Source: Erysipelotrichaceae bacterium (GTDB taxonomy: Bacteria > Bacillota_I > Bacilli_A > Erysipelotrichales > Erysipelotrichaceae). Taken from it: 64,000 bases of DNA. The notes beneath the pieces were generated by a model. That model ran no database searches. It was not told where the DNA came from and was given only the letters and a program-made list of their open reading frames with translations. How positions within the stretch are numbered: position 1 is the first letter of the stretch; each line of letters begins with the position of its first letter. Made by a program: the position numbers and the translations under genes. Location: contig JALEZD010000020.1 of assembly GCA_022772735.1 (NCBI GenBank), positions 23,472-87,471 of the forward strand. Reading direction: 5' to 3'. Shown here one piece after another: positions 7,882 to 15,453 of the stretch.

Positions 7882-8913
7882 ATGAAAAACAAATTGTTTT
7901 CAGAGTTTAGTATTGGTGATTTGAAATTAAAAAATAGGATTGTTATGGCTCCAATGTGTACATGTGAATGTAAAAATAAAGATGGATTGATAAATGATTT
8001 TCATATGGTTCATTATGGCTCAAGAGCAATTGGTCAAGTTGGGATGATTAACATTGAGGCAACAGCTATTGAGGAAAGGGGTAAAATAACTGAATATGAT
8101 TTAGCGCTTTTTAATGATACACAAGCTAATAAATTGAAAAATTTAGTTTCTATGATACATAGCTTTGACTGTAAGGTTGGCATTCAACTTGCACATGCCG
8201 GTAGAAAAGGCTACGACAATGAAAATTTAATAAGCAGTTCTGAAATTGCTTTTTCGAATGAATATGAAAAGCCAAAAGTACTATCTTTAAATGAAATAGA
8301 TAAAATTATCGATAAATTTGTTTATTCTGCGACACTCGCAAAAAATTCTGGTGTTGATATGATAGAGATTCATGCAGCACATGGATACTTAATCAATCAA
8401 TTTATTTCAAAGTTAGTAAATACAAGAACTGATGAATATGGTGGTAATTTAGAAAATAGATTTAGATTTTTGAAGAGAATTATTTTAGGTATAAAAAGTG
8501 TTTTTAATGGTTCTTTATGGGTAAGAATATCTGTTGATGAATATGATGATAATGGAACAAGTATGGAAGAGTTTTTAAAGATGTGTCAATGGATGAAAGA
8601 ATTAGGAGTTGATGTAATCGATGTTTCAAGTGGAGGAGTAATAGATGTTAAACCCAAAGATATATATGCAGGATATCAAGTTAAAAAGGCATCAATAATA
8701 AAAGAAAAAGTTGGAATAAATGTTGCGGTTGTTGGTTTTTTAGATGACGAAAAATTGTGTGAATATCTTCTAAAAAATGATAATACTGATTTAATATGTT
8801 TAGGTAGACCATTACTATTTAATCCTCATTGGGCATACAAAGCTGCAAAAAATCTAAGAGAAGACGAATTTTCTTATTATAATAATGCCTATGAAAGGGG
8901 AAAGAATATTTGA
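7882..8913 (+). CDS. NADH:flavin oxidoreductase, old yellow enzyme family
   Basis: A 343-residue FMN-dependent TIM-barrel enzyme of the OYE family, closest in size and motifs to NamA/YqjM. RIVMAPMCT near the N-terminus, GIQLAHAGRKG (about residues 96-106), EIHAAHGYLINQF (about 165-177) and NTRTDEYGGNLENR are family signatures for FMN binding and the His/Asn substrate-anion site. C-terminal ICLGRPLLFNPHW closes the barrel. Such enzymes reduce activated C=C bonds with NAD(P)H. It overlaps the following SDR gene by 4 bp, so the two may act in sequence on one compound, which I cannot identify. RBS AGGAGG is 6 bp upstream. Confidence 0.93.
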   Translation: MKNKLFSEFSIGDLKLKNRIVMAPMCTCECKNKDGLINDFHMVHYGSRAIGQVGMINIEATAIEERGKITEYDLALFNDTQANKLKNLVSMIHSFDCKVGIQLAHAGRKGYDNENLISSSEIAFSNEYEKPKVLSLNEIDKIIDKFVYSATLAKNSGVDMIEIHAAHGYLINQFISKLVNTRTDEYGGNLENRFRFLKRIILGIKSVFNGSLWVRISVDEYDDNGTSMEEFLKMCQWMKELGVDVIDVSSGGVIDVKPKDIYAGYQVKKASIIKEKVGINVAVVGFLDDEKLCEYLLKNDNTDLICLGRPLLFNPHWAYKAAKNLREDEFSYYNNAYERGKNI

Positions 8914-9623
8914 AATTTAAAGATAAAGTTGTTTTGATTACTGGAAGTAATAGTGGAATTGGCAAAAAAACAAAAGAAAAATTTTTAGAAAATGGTGCAA
9001 TTGTTTGTGGGATTGATTTAAAAGGTGAAGAGTATTTTGTTGGTGATTTAAGTAAAAAAAGTGATATTGAGGAATATGTAAATAGAGTTATAAATGATTA
9101 TGGAAAGATTGACATAATTGTAAATAATGCTGCTCCAATATCAAAGGGAATATTTAACTGTGATTATGAAGATTTTTTATATAGTTTAAAAGTTGGAACT
9201 GTTGCACCATTTTATTTAGTTAAGTTATGTGAGCCATTTTTAACTAATGGCTCATCAATTATAAATATTTCATCTACTAGAGATAGAATGAGCCAGCCTC
9301 AAACAGAAAGTTATTCAGCAGCAAAAGGAGCAATAAACTCACTTACACATGCACTAGCCAATTCACTTGCACATAAAACAAGGGTAAACAGCATTTCTCC
9401 TGGATGGATAAATACAGTTGAAAGTGAATTATCTAATGAGGATATTGAACAACATTTAGTAAAAAAAGTAGGTTTACCTGAAGATGTTGCAAATTTAATA
9501 TTATTTTTATCAAGTGATGAAGCAAGCTTTATTACAGGTGAAAATATATGTATTGATGGTGGAATGAGTAGACAAATGATTTATCATAATGATGGATGGA
9601 TTTTTAAAAGTAGAGTTGAATAA
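8910..9623 (+). CDS. Short-chain dehydrogenase/reductase
   Basis: A 237-residue classical SDR. ITGSNSGIGKKTKE is the Rossmann glycine motif, NNAAP near residue 70 the NNAG-type motif, and SYSAAKGAINSL (about 134-145) holds catalytic Tyr and Lys, with ISSTRD providing Ser. The C-terminus IDGG is typical of FabG-like members. Start is TTG, overlapping the previous stop as TTGA, which implies translational coupling to the flavoprotein. NAD(P)-dependent oxidation or reduction of a carbonyl or alcohol is expected; the substrate is unknown. Confidence 0.92.
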   Translation: MKFKDKVVLITGSNSGIGKKTKEKFLENGAIVCGIDLKGEEYFVGDLSKKSDIEEYVNRVINDYGKIDIIVNNAAPISKGIFNCDYEDFLYSLKVGTVAPFYLVKLCEPFLTNGSSIINISSTRDRMSQPQTESYSAAKGAINSLTHALANSLAHKTRVNSISPGWINTVESELSNEDIEQHLVKKVGLPEDVANLILFLSSDEASFITGENICIDGGMSRQMIYHNDGWIFKSRVE

Positions 9624-9690
9624 AATAACTTTACTTTTTTATTTTGGGATAATATCATTTCCAAAAAATTAAATATTATGATAAAGTAAA

Positions 9691-9712
9691 CTAGTTAGTT
9701 TTGACTAACTAG
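9691..9712 (+). promoter_or_regulatory. Palindrome at the iron importer, candidate metal-responsive operator
   Basis: Perfect 9-bp arms CTAGTTAGT (9691-9699) and ACTAACTAG (9704-9712) flank TTTG. The inner halves (TTAG...CTAA) resemble operators of DtxR-type iron regulators. The right arm ends inside the Shine-Dalgarno AGGAGG (9711-9716), so the same element as RNA would form a hairpin touching the RBS. The regulator is not in the window. Confidence 0.6.
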
Positions 9713-9720
9713 GAGGAAAG

Positions 9721-10743
9721 ATGAAAATTATTAAGATTTTATTATGTGGATTATTGCTTGTAGCATGTAGCAGTAATAATCAAAATGAAAGTATAAATAC
9801 AGAGGTTAAAAATAATGAAACTGTTAGTGAAACAGTTTATCCAATTGAAATAAAACACGCATTTGGAACAACAATAATTGAAAGTGAACCTAAAAATGTT
9901 GTAACAATTGCATGGTCAAATCAAGATGTACCTCTAGCATTAAATATTGTACCTACAGGGGTATCAAAAGCTAACTTTGGGAAAACAGAAGAAAATGGTT
10001 TATTACCATGGACTGCTAAAAAATTTGAAGAGTTAAATGTAAATAATCCGAATGTTTTTGATGATGTGGATGGTTTAGATTTTGAAGCTATAAGTAATGC
10101 ACAACCAGATGTTATTTTAGCTGCGTATTCAGGTATAACAGAAGAAGAATATAAACTTTTAAGTGAAATTGCACCTGTGGTTGCGTATAAAGAAAAACCA
10201 TGGCAAACATATTGGAGAGAAAATATAATTGAAAATTCAACAGCTCTTGGTAAGTTAGAAGAAGGAAAAATGTTAGTTTCACAACTTGAAAGTTTAATTG
10301 CTGAAAAAGTACAAAAATACCCAAATGTTAAAGGAAAGAAAGTTGCATTTACATATTTTAATACATCAGATCTTTCAAATTTCTTTGTGTATATGTCAAC
10401 AGATCCACGTGCAAATTATTTGATTGATTTAGGAATGGAATTTACTGATGAAGTTTTGGCTTTAAATGTTGAAGGACAATTTTATGCACAAGTAAGTGCA
10501 GAAAAAGTTGATGTATTAAACAGTGCAGATATTATTGTTGTATATGGTGATGAAAATACACTAAAATTATTACAGGATGACAAGATTGTTGGAAGTGTAC
10601 CTGCAATTCAAAGGGGCTCAGTAGTTGTTTTAAATAATGACAGTTCATTGGCTGCTTCTGCAACACCAAGTGCACTATCTATACCTGCAACAATTGATGA
10701 ATATTTAAAACTTTTTGAAGAAGCTGCATTGCTTGTTAAATAA
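9721..10743 (+). CDS. Iron-siderophore-type ABC transporter substrate-binding lipoprotein
   Basis: A 340-residue extracytoplasmic binding protein of the FecB/FhuD type. The N-terminal signal peptide ends in a lipobox, LLLVACSS, with the lipidated Cys at residue 16. IKHAFGTTIIESEPKNVVTIAW begins the first lobe, DGLDFEAISNAQPDVIL is the conserved helix-strand, and DIIVVYGDENTL lies in the second lobe. The start codon of the first permease overlaps its stop. The cargo is probably a ferric siderophore; haem or another metal chelate is possible. Confidence 0.9.
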   Translation: MKIIKILLCGLLLVACSSNNQNESINTEVKNNETVSETVYPIEIKHAFGTTIIESEPKNVVTIAWSNQDVPLALNIVPTGVSKANFGKTEENGLLPWTAKKFEELNVNNPNVFDDVDGLDFEAISNAQPDVILAAYSGITEEEYKLLSEIAPVVAYKEKPWQTYWRENIIENSTALGKLEEGKMLVSQLESLIAEKVQKYPNVKGKKVAFTYFNTSDLSNFFVYMSTDPRANYLIDLGMEFTDEVLALNVEGQFYAQVSAEKVDVLNSADIIVVYGDENTLKLLQDDKIVGSVPAIQRGSVVVLNNDSSLAASATPSALSIPATIDEYLKLFEEAALLVK

Positions 10744-11726
10744 TGAAATTTAATAAAATTATTATTTCTTTACTATTATTTTTTGTGACATATTTTTTAT
10801 CAATATCATTAGGAGTTAGAGATAATAGTGTGTTGGATGTATTCAACACCTTGATTGGTAATAATAAGGATAAACTTATTTATGCGATAATAAACGAAAG
10901 AAATATTAGGACAATTATGGGTTTTATATCAGGAGCTGCACTTGCAGCTTCTGGTATTTTAATGCAGGTAACTACAAGAAATCCAATATCCGATCCATCA
11001 ATTCTAGGAGTAAATTCAGGGGCATCTTTAGTTGTTGTGATTGCTTTATCTTTTTTTGGAATAAGTATGCCATATCAGTATATTTTTTATGCGGTTATAG
11101 GAGCGATTATTTCGGTTTTTTTAGTATTTTGTATTGCAAGTTATAATGGTGGGATTACTCCTATAAAGCTTGTATTATCTGGAGCTGCATTAAATATGAT
11201 TTATAATTCATTAATTAATATTATTTTATTACCCAATAAGACTATAATAAATGAATTTAGATTTTGGCAAATTGGAAGTTTGGGAGGTGCCACATTACAG
11301 AATATATTATGGCTGTTACCAATATTTATTATGTGTATATGTATTTCTTTTTTAATTATACCTTCTCTCAATGCTTTATCTTTAGGTGATGAAATTGCAA
11401 TATCATTAGGTGTAAATGTAAAACAAATAAGGTATATAAGTATTTTATTGGGAGTTATTTTGTGTGGTTCAATAACAGCACTATGTGGTCCAATTACATT
11501 TGTTGGTTTGATGGTTCCTCATTTTGTGAGAATGATTTGGGGAGGAAATATTAAAGTGTTATTACCTTATTCATGTGTTTTTGGTGCAAATCTTCTTGTT
11601 TTATGTGATATTTTGGGAAGAGTTCTAGGTGGTAATGGAGAGATTCAGGTTGGTATTATTACTGCAATAATTGGTTCTCCTATATTTGTGATTGTTGCAA
11701 GAAAGGCTAAAATGAAGTCATTATGA
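10743..11726 (+). CDS. FecCD-family ABC transporter permease, first subunit
   Basis: A 327-residue, highly hydrophobic protein with about nine to ten membrane spans. Family hallmarks are RTIMGFISGAALAASGILMQ (about residues 57-76), NPISDPSILGVNSGASL, and CGPITFVGLMVPHFVRMIWG (about 247-266), the region that meets the ATPase. It shares one or more bases with both neighbours (TAATG upstream, ATGA downstream), so it belongs to a four-gene importer operon. It should pair with the second permease as a heterodimer. Confidence 0.92.
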   Translation: MKFNKIIISLLLFFVTYFLSISLGVRDNSVLDVFNTLIGNNKDKLIYAIINERNIRTIMGFISGAALAASGILMQVTTRNPISDPSILGVNSGASLVVVIALSFFGISMPYQYIFYAVIGAIISVFLVFCIASYNGGITPIKLVLSGAALNMIYNSLINIILLPNKTIINEFRFWQIGSLGGATLQNILWLLPIFIMCICISFLIIPSLNALSLGDEIAISLGVNVKQIRYISILLGVILCGSITALCGPITFVGLMVPHFVRMIWGGNIKVLLPYSCVFGANLLVLCDILGRVLGGNGEIQVGIITAIIGSPIFVIVARKAKMKSL

Positions 11727-12739
11727 GTATAAGTGAAAAAAGTTTTAAAAAGGCAAAAAATCAAAGTGCTTTTTTGTTTATAATATTGTTTTGCTTGTTA
11801 TTTTTTGTTTCGATTTTTATGGTTATTTATGGTGATAAAATATATTCTTTAAAAACTGTTTTTAAGGTGTTATTAAATGATGAAGTTAAAGGTGCAACTT
11901 TTGCAATAACAAGAATTAGAATTCCACGGATGATTGTAGGAATATTTAGTGGTTTTTCATTTGGTATAGCTGGTGCAGTATTTCAAGGGATATTAAAAAA
12001 TCCTTTGGCTTCACCTGATGTTATTGGAGTTAGCTCAGGCACAAGTGCTGCAGCAGTTGTTTCGATTTTAATACTTAATTTGAGTGGTATACAAGTTTAT
12101 ATTATTGGTATTATTTTTGGTATTTTAATAGCTTGTTTCATTTTGTATTTATCCACTATTAATGGATTTAGCGGAAATAGATTGGTACTTATCGGTATTG
12201 GTATTCAGGCATTTATGAGTGCTCTTATTTCTTTTTTTATCCAAAAATCTAATGAGTATCAAGTTGTTAATGCATTAAGATGGCTGAGTGGAAGTTTAAA
12301 TGGTGTCCAGATGAGTAGCGCATTAATTTTAGTTTGTGTGTGTTTTGTATGTACTTTTTTTATTGTTGCTTTAACTGGCTATTTAAATAATTTAAGTTTA
12401 AATGATGAAATTGCAATTTCTCTTGGAATAAATGTTAATTTTTTGAGATATATTTTGATTATGATTTCTGTAATCCTTATTGCGGTTACAACTTCAATTA
12501 CAGGACCAATTGCATCTGTTTCTTTTTTGTCAGCACCTATAATAAAAAGGATTTTAAAAAATAGTAATACAAATTTAATTAATAGCGGATTGATGGGCGC
12601 ATTAATTGTTTGTTTTTCAGATGTTTTAGGTCAAAACTTATTTATGGTTAGATATCCTGTTGGTTTGATTACAGGATTTATTGGAGCACCATATTTGTTG
12701 TATTTACTTTTGAAAACAGGTAATGGGAGGAAAGTATAA
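11723..12739 (+). CDS. FecCD-family ABC transporter permease, second subunit
   Basis: A 338-residue membrane protein of the same family. RIRIPRMIVGIFSGFSFGIA (about residues 62-81), NPLASPDVIGVSSGTSA and GPIASVSFLSAPIIKRIL (about 264-281) are the matching signatures. It starts 4 bp inside the upstream permease and its stop overlaps the ATPase start. Compared with the first permease, the VPHFVR segment is diverged to SAPIIKR, a pattern common in the second subunit of FecCD/FhuBG heterodimers. Confidence 0.92.
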   Translation: MSISEKSFKKAKNQSAFLFIILFCLLFFVSIFMVIYGDKIYSLKTVFKVLLNDEVKGATFAITRIRIPRMIVGIFSGFSFGIAGAVFQGILKNPLASPDVIGVSSGTSAAAVVSILILNLSGIQVYIIGIIFGILIACFILYLSTINGFSGNRLVLIGIGIQAFMSALISFFIQKSNEYQVVNALRWLSGSLNGVQMSSALILVCVCFVCTFFIVALTGYLNNLSLNDEIAISLGINVNFLRYILIMISVILIAVTTSITGPIASVSFLSAPIIKRILKNSNTNLINSGLMGALIVCFSDVLGQNLFMVRYPVGLITGFIGAPYLLYLLLKTGNGRKV

Positions 12740-13533
12740 TGAAGCATTCATTAGTTGCGAATAATTTAGGTTCTGGATATAATGGAACAATTATTATTGA
12801 TGATATAAACATGTCAATTCCAAGTAATAAAATTAGTGTTATAATTGGCGCTAATGCATGTGGTAAATCTACACTTTTAAAAAATTTTGCTCGTTTAATT
12901 AACAATATAAAAGGTAATATTTTATTAGATGGAAAAAAATATAGTGAATATTCATCTAAAAATCTCGCCCAAATTATTGGTTTACTTCCTCAAACTCCAT
13001 ATGTTTTAGAGGGTATAAAAGTGTATGATCTAATATCACGAGGAAGATTTCCATATCAGAAATTTTTAAATGGATTAAATGGTGATGATTTTAAAGCGAT
13101 TGATGAGGCAATGGAAATAATGAATATTAAAGATATTGCAGAATGTAATGTTGATGAATTGTCAGGTGGTCAAAGACAAAGAGTGTGGATAGCAATGGCA
13201 TTAGCACAACAGACTGATATTTTATTTTTAGATGAACCTACAACATATTTAGATATTACTCATCAGATTGAAATTTTAGATTTACTTACAGAACTCAATA
13301 GAAAAAGAAAAACAACTATAGTTATGGTATTACATGATATAAATCTAGCAATTAGATATGCAGATTATATGTATGCATTAAAAAATGGTAGAATTGTCAA
13401 AGAAGGTATTCCTAATGAAATAGTTGATGAAGGGCTAATAAAAACGGTTTTTGATTTAAATTGTTTAGTAATAAGTGATCCATTAACTAATAAAAAGATG
13501 ATTGTACCTAAGGGTAAATTTTATATTAAATAG
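12739..13533 (+). CDS. Iron-siderophore-type ABC transporter ATPase (FecE/FepC-like)
   Basis: A 264-residue ABC ATPase. Walker A is GANACGKST (about residues 38-46, with Cys in the variable position), the Q-loop LLPQTPY, the signature LSGGQRQRVWIAMALAQQ (about 138-155), Walker B DILFLDEPT (about 158-166) and the switch histidine in VLHDIN. The FecE/FepC group typically contains this RQRVWIAMALAQ variant. Last gene of the importer operon. No clear terminator follows before the tRNA promoter at 13560. Confidence 0.93.
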   Translation: MKHSLVANNLGSGYNGTIIIDDINMSIPSNKISVIIGANACGKSTLLKNFARLINNIKGNILLDGKKYSEYSSKNLAQIIGLLPQTPYVLEGIKVYDLISRGRFPYQKFLNGLNGDDFKAIDEAMEIMNIKDIAECNVDELSGGQRQRVWIAMALAQQTDILFLDEPTTYLDITHQIEILDLLTELNRKRKTTIVMVLHDINLAIRYADYMYALKNGRIVKEGIPNEIVDEGLIKTVFDLNCLVISDPLTNKKMIVPKGKFYIK

Positions 13534-13559
13534 TTTGAATAAATTATTTTAAAAATGTA

Positions 13560-13588
13560 TTGACACTGTGTGTAGATTTTGATATTAT
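13560..13588 (+). promoter_or_regulatory. Promoter of the tRNA-Ile/tRNA-Ala unit
   Basis: A consensus TTGACA (13560-13565) and TATTAT (13583-13588) are separated by exactly 17 bp and lie 25 bp before the tRNA-Ile gene, as expected for a strong stable-RNA promoter. Confidence 0.85.
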
Positions 13589-13612
13589 ATTTAAGCATTC
13601 GATGGAAGTCAT

Positions 13613-13689
<77 letters not shown>

Positions 13690-13706
13690 TCGAATTAAAA
13701 ATACAT

Positions 13707-13782
13707 GGGGCTTTAGCTCAGCTGGGAGAGCGCCTGCTTTGCACGCAGGAGGCCAGCGGTTCGATCCCGCTAAGCTCCACCA
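13707..13782 (+). tRNA. tRNA-Ala (TGC)
   Basis: A 76-nt cloverleaf with CCA encoded. Acceptor GGGGCTT pairs with AAGCTCC (one G-T pair), the anticodon loop is TTTGCAC giving TGC, and the T arm is GCGGTTCGATCCCGC. It is co-transcribed with tRNA-Ile. This pair is often found in 16S-23S spacers, but no rRNA flanks it here. Confidence 0.96.
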
Positions 13783-13793
13783 TTATTTAAAAT

Positions 13794-13818
13794 AACGCCT
13801 TAAATAGGGCGTTTTTAT
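13794..13818 (+). terminator. Terminator of the tRNA unit
   Basis: Stem AACGCCT (13794-13800) with GGGCGTT (13807-13813), 6-nt loop, followed by a T run. It ends the tRNA-Ile/tRNA-Ala transcript 12 bp after the CCA. Confidence 0.85.
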
Positions 13819-13875
13819 TATTTTTACCACAATGTCACCACCAATACTGATTTTTATTAAATGTAATCCTTGAAC

Positions 13876-13916
13876 ACTAAAAAACTCCAAATATTTATTA
13901 TTGGAGTTTTTTTAGT
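13876..13916. terminator. Bidirectional terminator
   Basis: Long arms ACTAAAAAACTCCAA (13876-13890) and TTGGAGTTTTTTTAGT (13901-13916), one base bulged, have A/T runs on both sides. It ends the minus-strand gene at 13918 and would stop read-through from the tRNAs. Confidence 0.8.
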
Positions 13917-13917
13917 A

Positions 13918-14115
13918 TTAATTTATATTTTTGGCTTTAATAATTGTTGATTCCATTAGTTTTCTAATTTCATTAGATTGTTTTAAACCCAGTTTTTCTA
14001 ATGCTTGCCTATATTCCAACACAAACTCTTTTCTATATTGTGCTCCAACTATAAGCATGTTGTTTTTGTTCCAATTGTTTTGGCGTTTAAACTGCTTCTT
14101 TTTTCTTTCATCCAT
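13918..14115 (-). CDS. Small basic protein, possibly ribbon-helix-helix type
   Basis: A 65-residue protein with a very basic start (MDERKKKQFKRQNNWNK) and a helical C-terminal half (YRQALEKLGLKQSNEIRKLM). I chose ATG 14115 because GGGGA lies 6 bp before it; an upstream ATG at 14136 has no spaced RBS. The pattern of a short basic strand then two helices recalls small RHH-type proteins common in Firmicutes, but that likeness is weak. A bidirectional terminator follows directly. No toxin or partner gene is adjacent. Function unknown. Confidence 0.6.
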   Translation of the reverse strand: MDERKKKQFKRQNNWNKNNMLIVGAQYRKEFVLEYRQALEKLGLKQSNEIRKLMESTIIKAKNIN

Positions 14116-14183
14116 ATACATTCCCCATATCCCCAAGTAAATAATATCACAATGTATATGGTAAATGTAATAAAATGCATGAA

Positions 14184-14525
14184 TTATATACCAAATATTT
14201 TTAGATATATTGCAATTAAATAAATAATAACAACTCCGATAATGTAATATGCAGCAAGTTTAATTTTAATAGATGATTTATATATTGTCATTGACACAAG
14301 TTTTGATAAAAAATATATTATTGTCCCAAAAACTAATCCTCCAACAAATGAAAATGTTGAAACTTTAAATAGCCAAAATAATTTATCAATTGGTTTAGCT
14401 ATATATAATAAGATTGTTTGAAAATCTAACATAAAAATTACAGCAGAGCAAATAAATCCACTCAAATATGACAAAAAGTATACATGTTGAGTAGATTGCT
14501 TAGTTTCTTTTTCGTATATATCCAT
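14184..14525 (-). CDS. Small integral membrane protein of unknown function
   Basis: A 113-residue protein with three predicted membrane segments (about residues 17-37, 52-76 and 88-110) and short polar ends. I recognise no family. It lies 11 bp downstream of the Excalibur-domain gene on the same strand, so the two are probably one transcript, and its RBS (AGGAGA) precedes ATG 14525. It may be a membrane partner of the neighbouring anchored protein, but nothing in the sequence proves that. Confidence 0.6.
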   Translation of the reverse strand: MDIYEKETKQSTQHVYFLSYLSGFICSAVIFMLDFQTILLYIAKPIDKLFWLFKVSTFSFVGGLVFGTIIYFLSKLVSMTIYKSSIKIKLAAYYIIGVVIIYLIAIYLKIFGI

Positions 14526-14536
14526 ATATTTCTCCT

Positions 14537-15151
14537 TTATTCACAAGCAACTTCATCACCATCTCTATCTAAAGCAGATCTATAACCGGGTTGTCCTTGA
14601 TAAAGAGGTGCAGCACCTGCGGCTTTTGCAGCTTTACAATTTTTATAATATACACTTTCACCATTGTTTGATGGTTCATTATACGATTTTGTAGAGCTTG
14701 ATGATGCTTCAGTATATTTTGGCTCGGAAGATAAAACTAACTTACTATTTAGATTTGAAATTTTGTCATTTAGTGATGAAATAGTTGTTTTCATATTTTT
14801 ATTATCAGTTTCTAGCTTTGTTTTTTCATTAGTAACTTTTAATATTTCTTTTCTTAATTCTTCATTCTCTATTTTAAGATTATTAACAACACTTTCATCT
14901 GCTTCATTTAATCTCTCTACCAGTTTGGAATTTTCATTTTCTAAATTTGCTATTTTCAACTGAAAATCTTTATTTTCATTTTTTAATTGCTCATTTATAT
15001 AATTCAATTCATTATTTGTTGTTTTAGACACCTCCATTTGATTTTTTGTAATCATATTGTTTACCCCTAAAACAGATATGATTGCTAAAGCCACTATATT
15101 TTTTTTAGCTTTTTGTTTTAATACATTTTTTAAATTTTTAAACAAACTCAT
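14537..15151 (-). CDS. Membrane-anchored coiled-coil protein with C-terminal Excalibur domain
   Basis: A 204-residue protein in three parts. A basic start leads into a signal anchor (NIVALAIISVLGVNNMI, about residues 19-35). A long coiled coil follows (about 40-140), rich in Glu, Lys and Asn heptads. A Ser-rich linker leads to an Excalibur domain (about 167-204): YYKNCKAAKAAGAAPLYQG and the terminal DRDGDEVACE, an EF-hand-like Ca-binding loop with paired Cys. Excalibur domains occur on extracellular nucleases and surface proteins of Firmicutes. There is no nuclease domain here, so a surface structural or binding role is likelier. RBS AAGGAGG lies before ATG 15151. Confidence 0.8.
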   Translation of the reverse strand: MSLFKNLKNVLKQKAKKNIVALAIISVLGVNNMITKNQMEVSKTTNNELNYINEQLKNENKDFQLKIANLENENSKLVERLNEADESVVNNLKIENEELRKEILKVTNEKTKLETDNKNMKTTISSLNDKISNLNSKLVLSSEPKYTEASSSSTKSYNEPSNNGESVYYKNCKAAKAAGAAPLYQGQPGYRSALDRDGDEVACE

Positions 15152-15453
15152 TTAATCCTCCTTATAAATATTTTCAAATGTATAAATAAAATTAGTAAAA
15201 ACATATATTAAAAAAATATACAGTATTCTTTATAACTATTTTCAATTTTTATTAAAAATATGTCAACGAATTATCAAATAAAAAGTCATTGTGAAAAAAA
15301 TGATATTAAAATTTACAATAAAAACCTTCGATTTTGACCGACATAATCTTAATTAATTTTCTATGCTTTAAGTATAAAGCAGAGAATGAATGTTTAAACA
15401 GCTGTAAATATTCATACTTATGTTGAGGAATAATAATAGAAAAGGAGAAAAAA
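15152..15453. promoter_or_regulatory. Divergent intergenic region upstream of arcA
   Basis: This 302-bp gap holds no ORF I can support. Directly before arcA there are two inverted repeats. One is TGCTTTA (15364-15370) / TAAAGCA (15375-15381). The second is an imperfect repeat, ATGAATGTTTA with TAAATATTCAT (about 15387-15416), whose outer halves TGAAT/ATTCA match half-sites of the ArgR box. A TTGACC at 15335 has no well-spaced -10. The strong RBS AAAGGAG lies at 15441-15447. ArgR-type control of arc genes is therefore possible but unproven. Confidence 0.4.

Noticed and set aside
9640..9665. Imperfect TTTTGG/CCAAAA hairpin after the SDR gene as a terminator
   Set aside because: The stem is short and no T run follows, so it is not a convincing intrinsic terminator.
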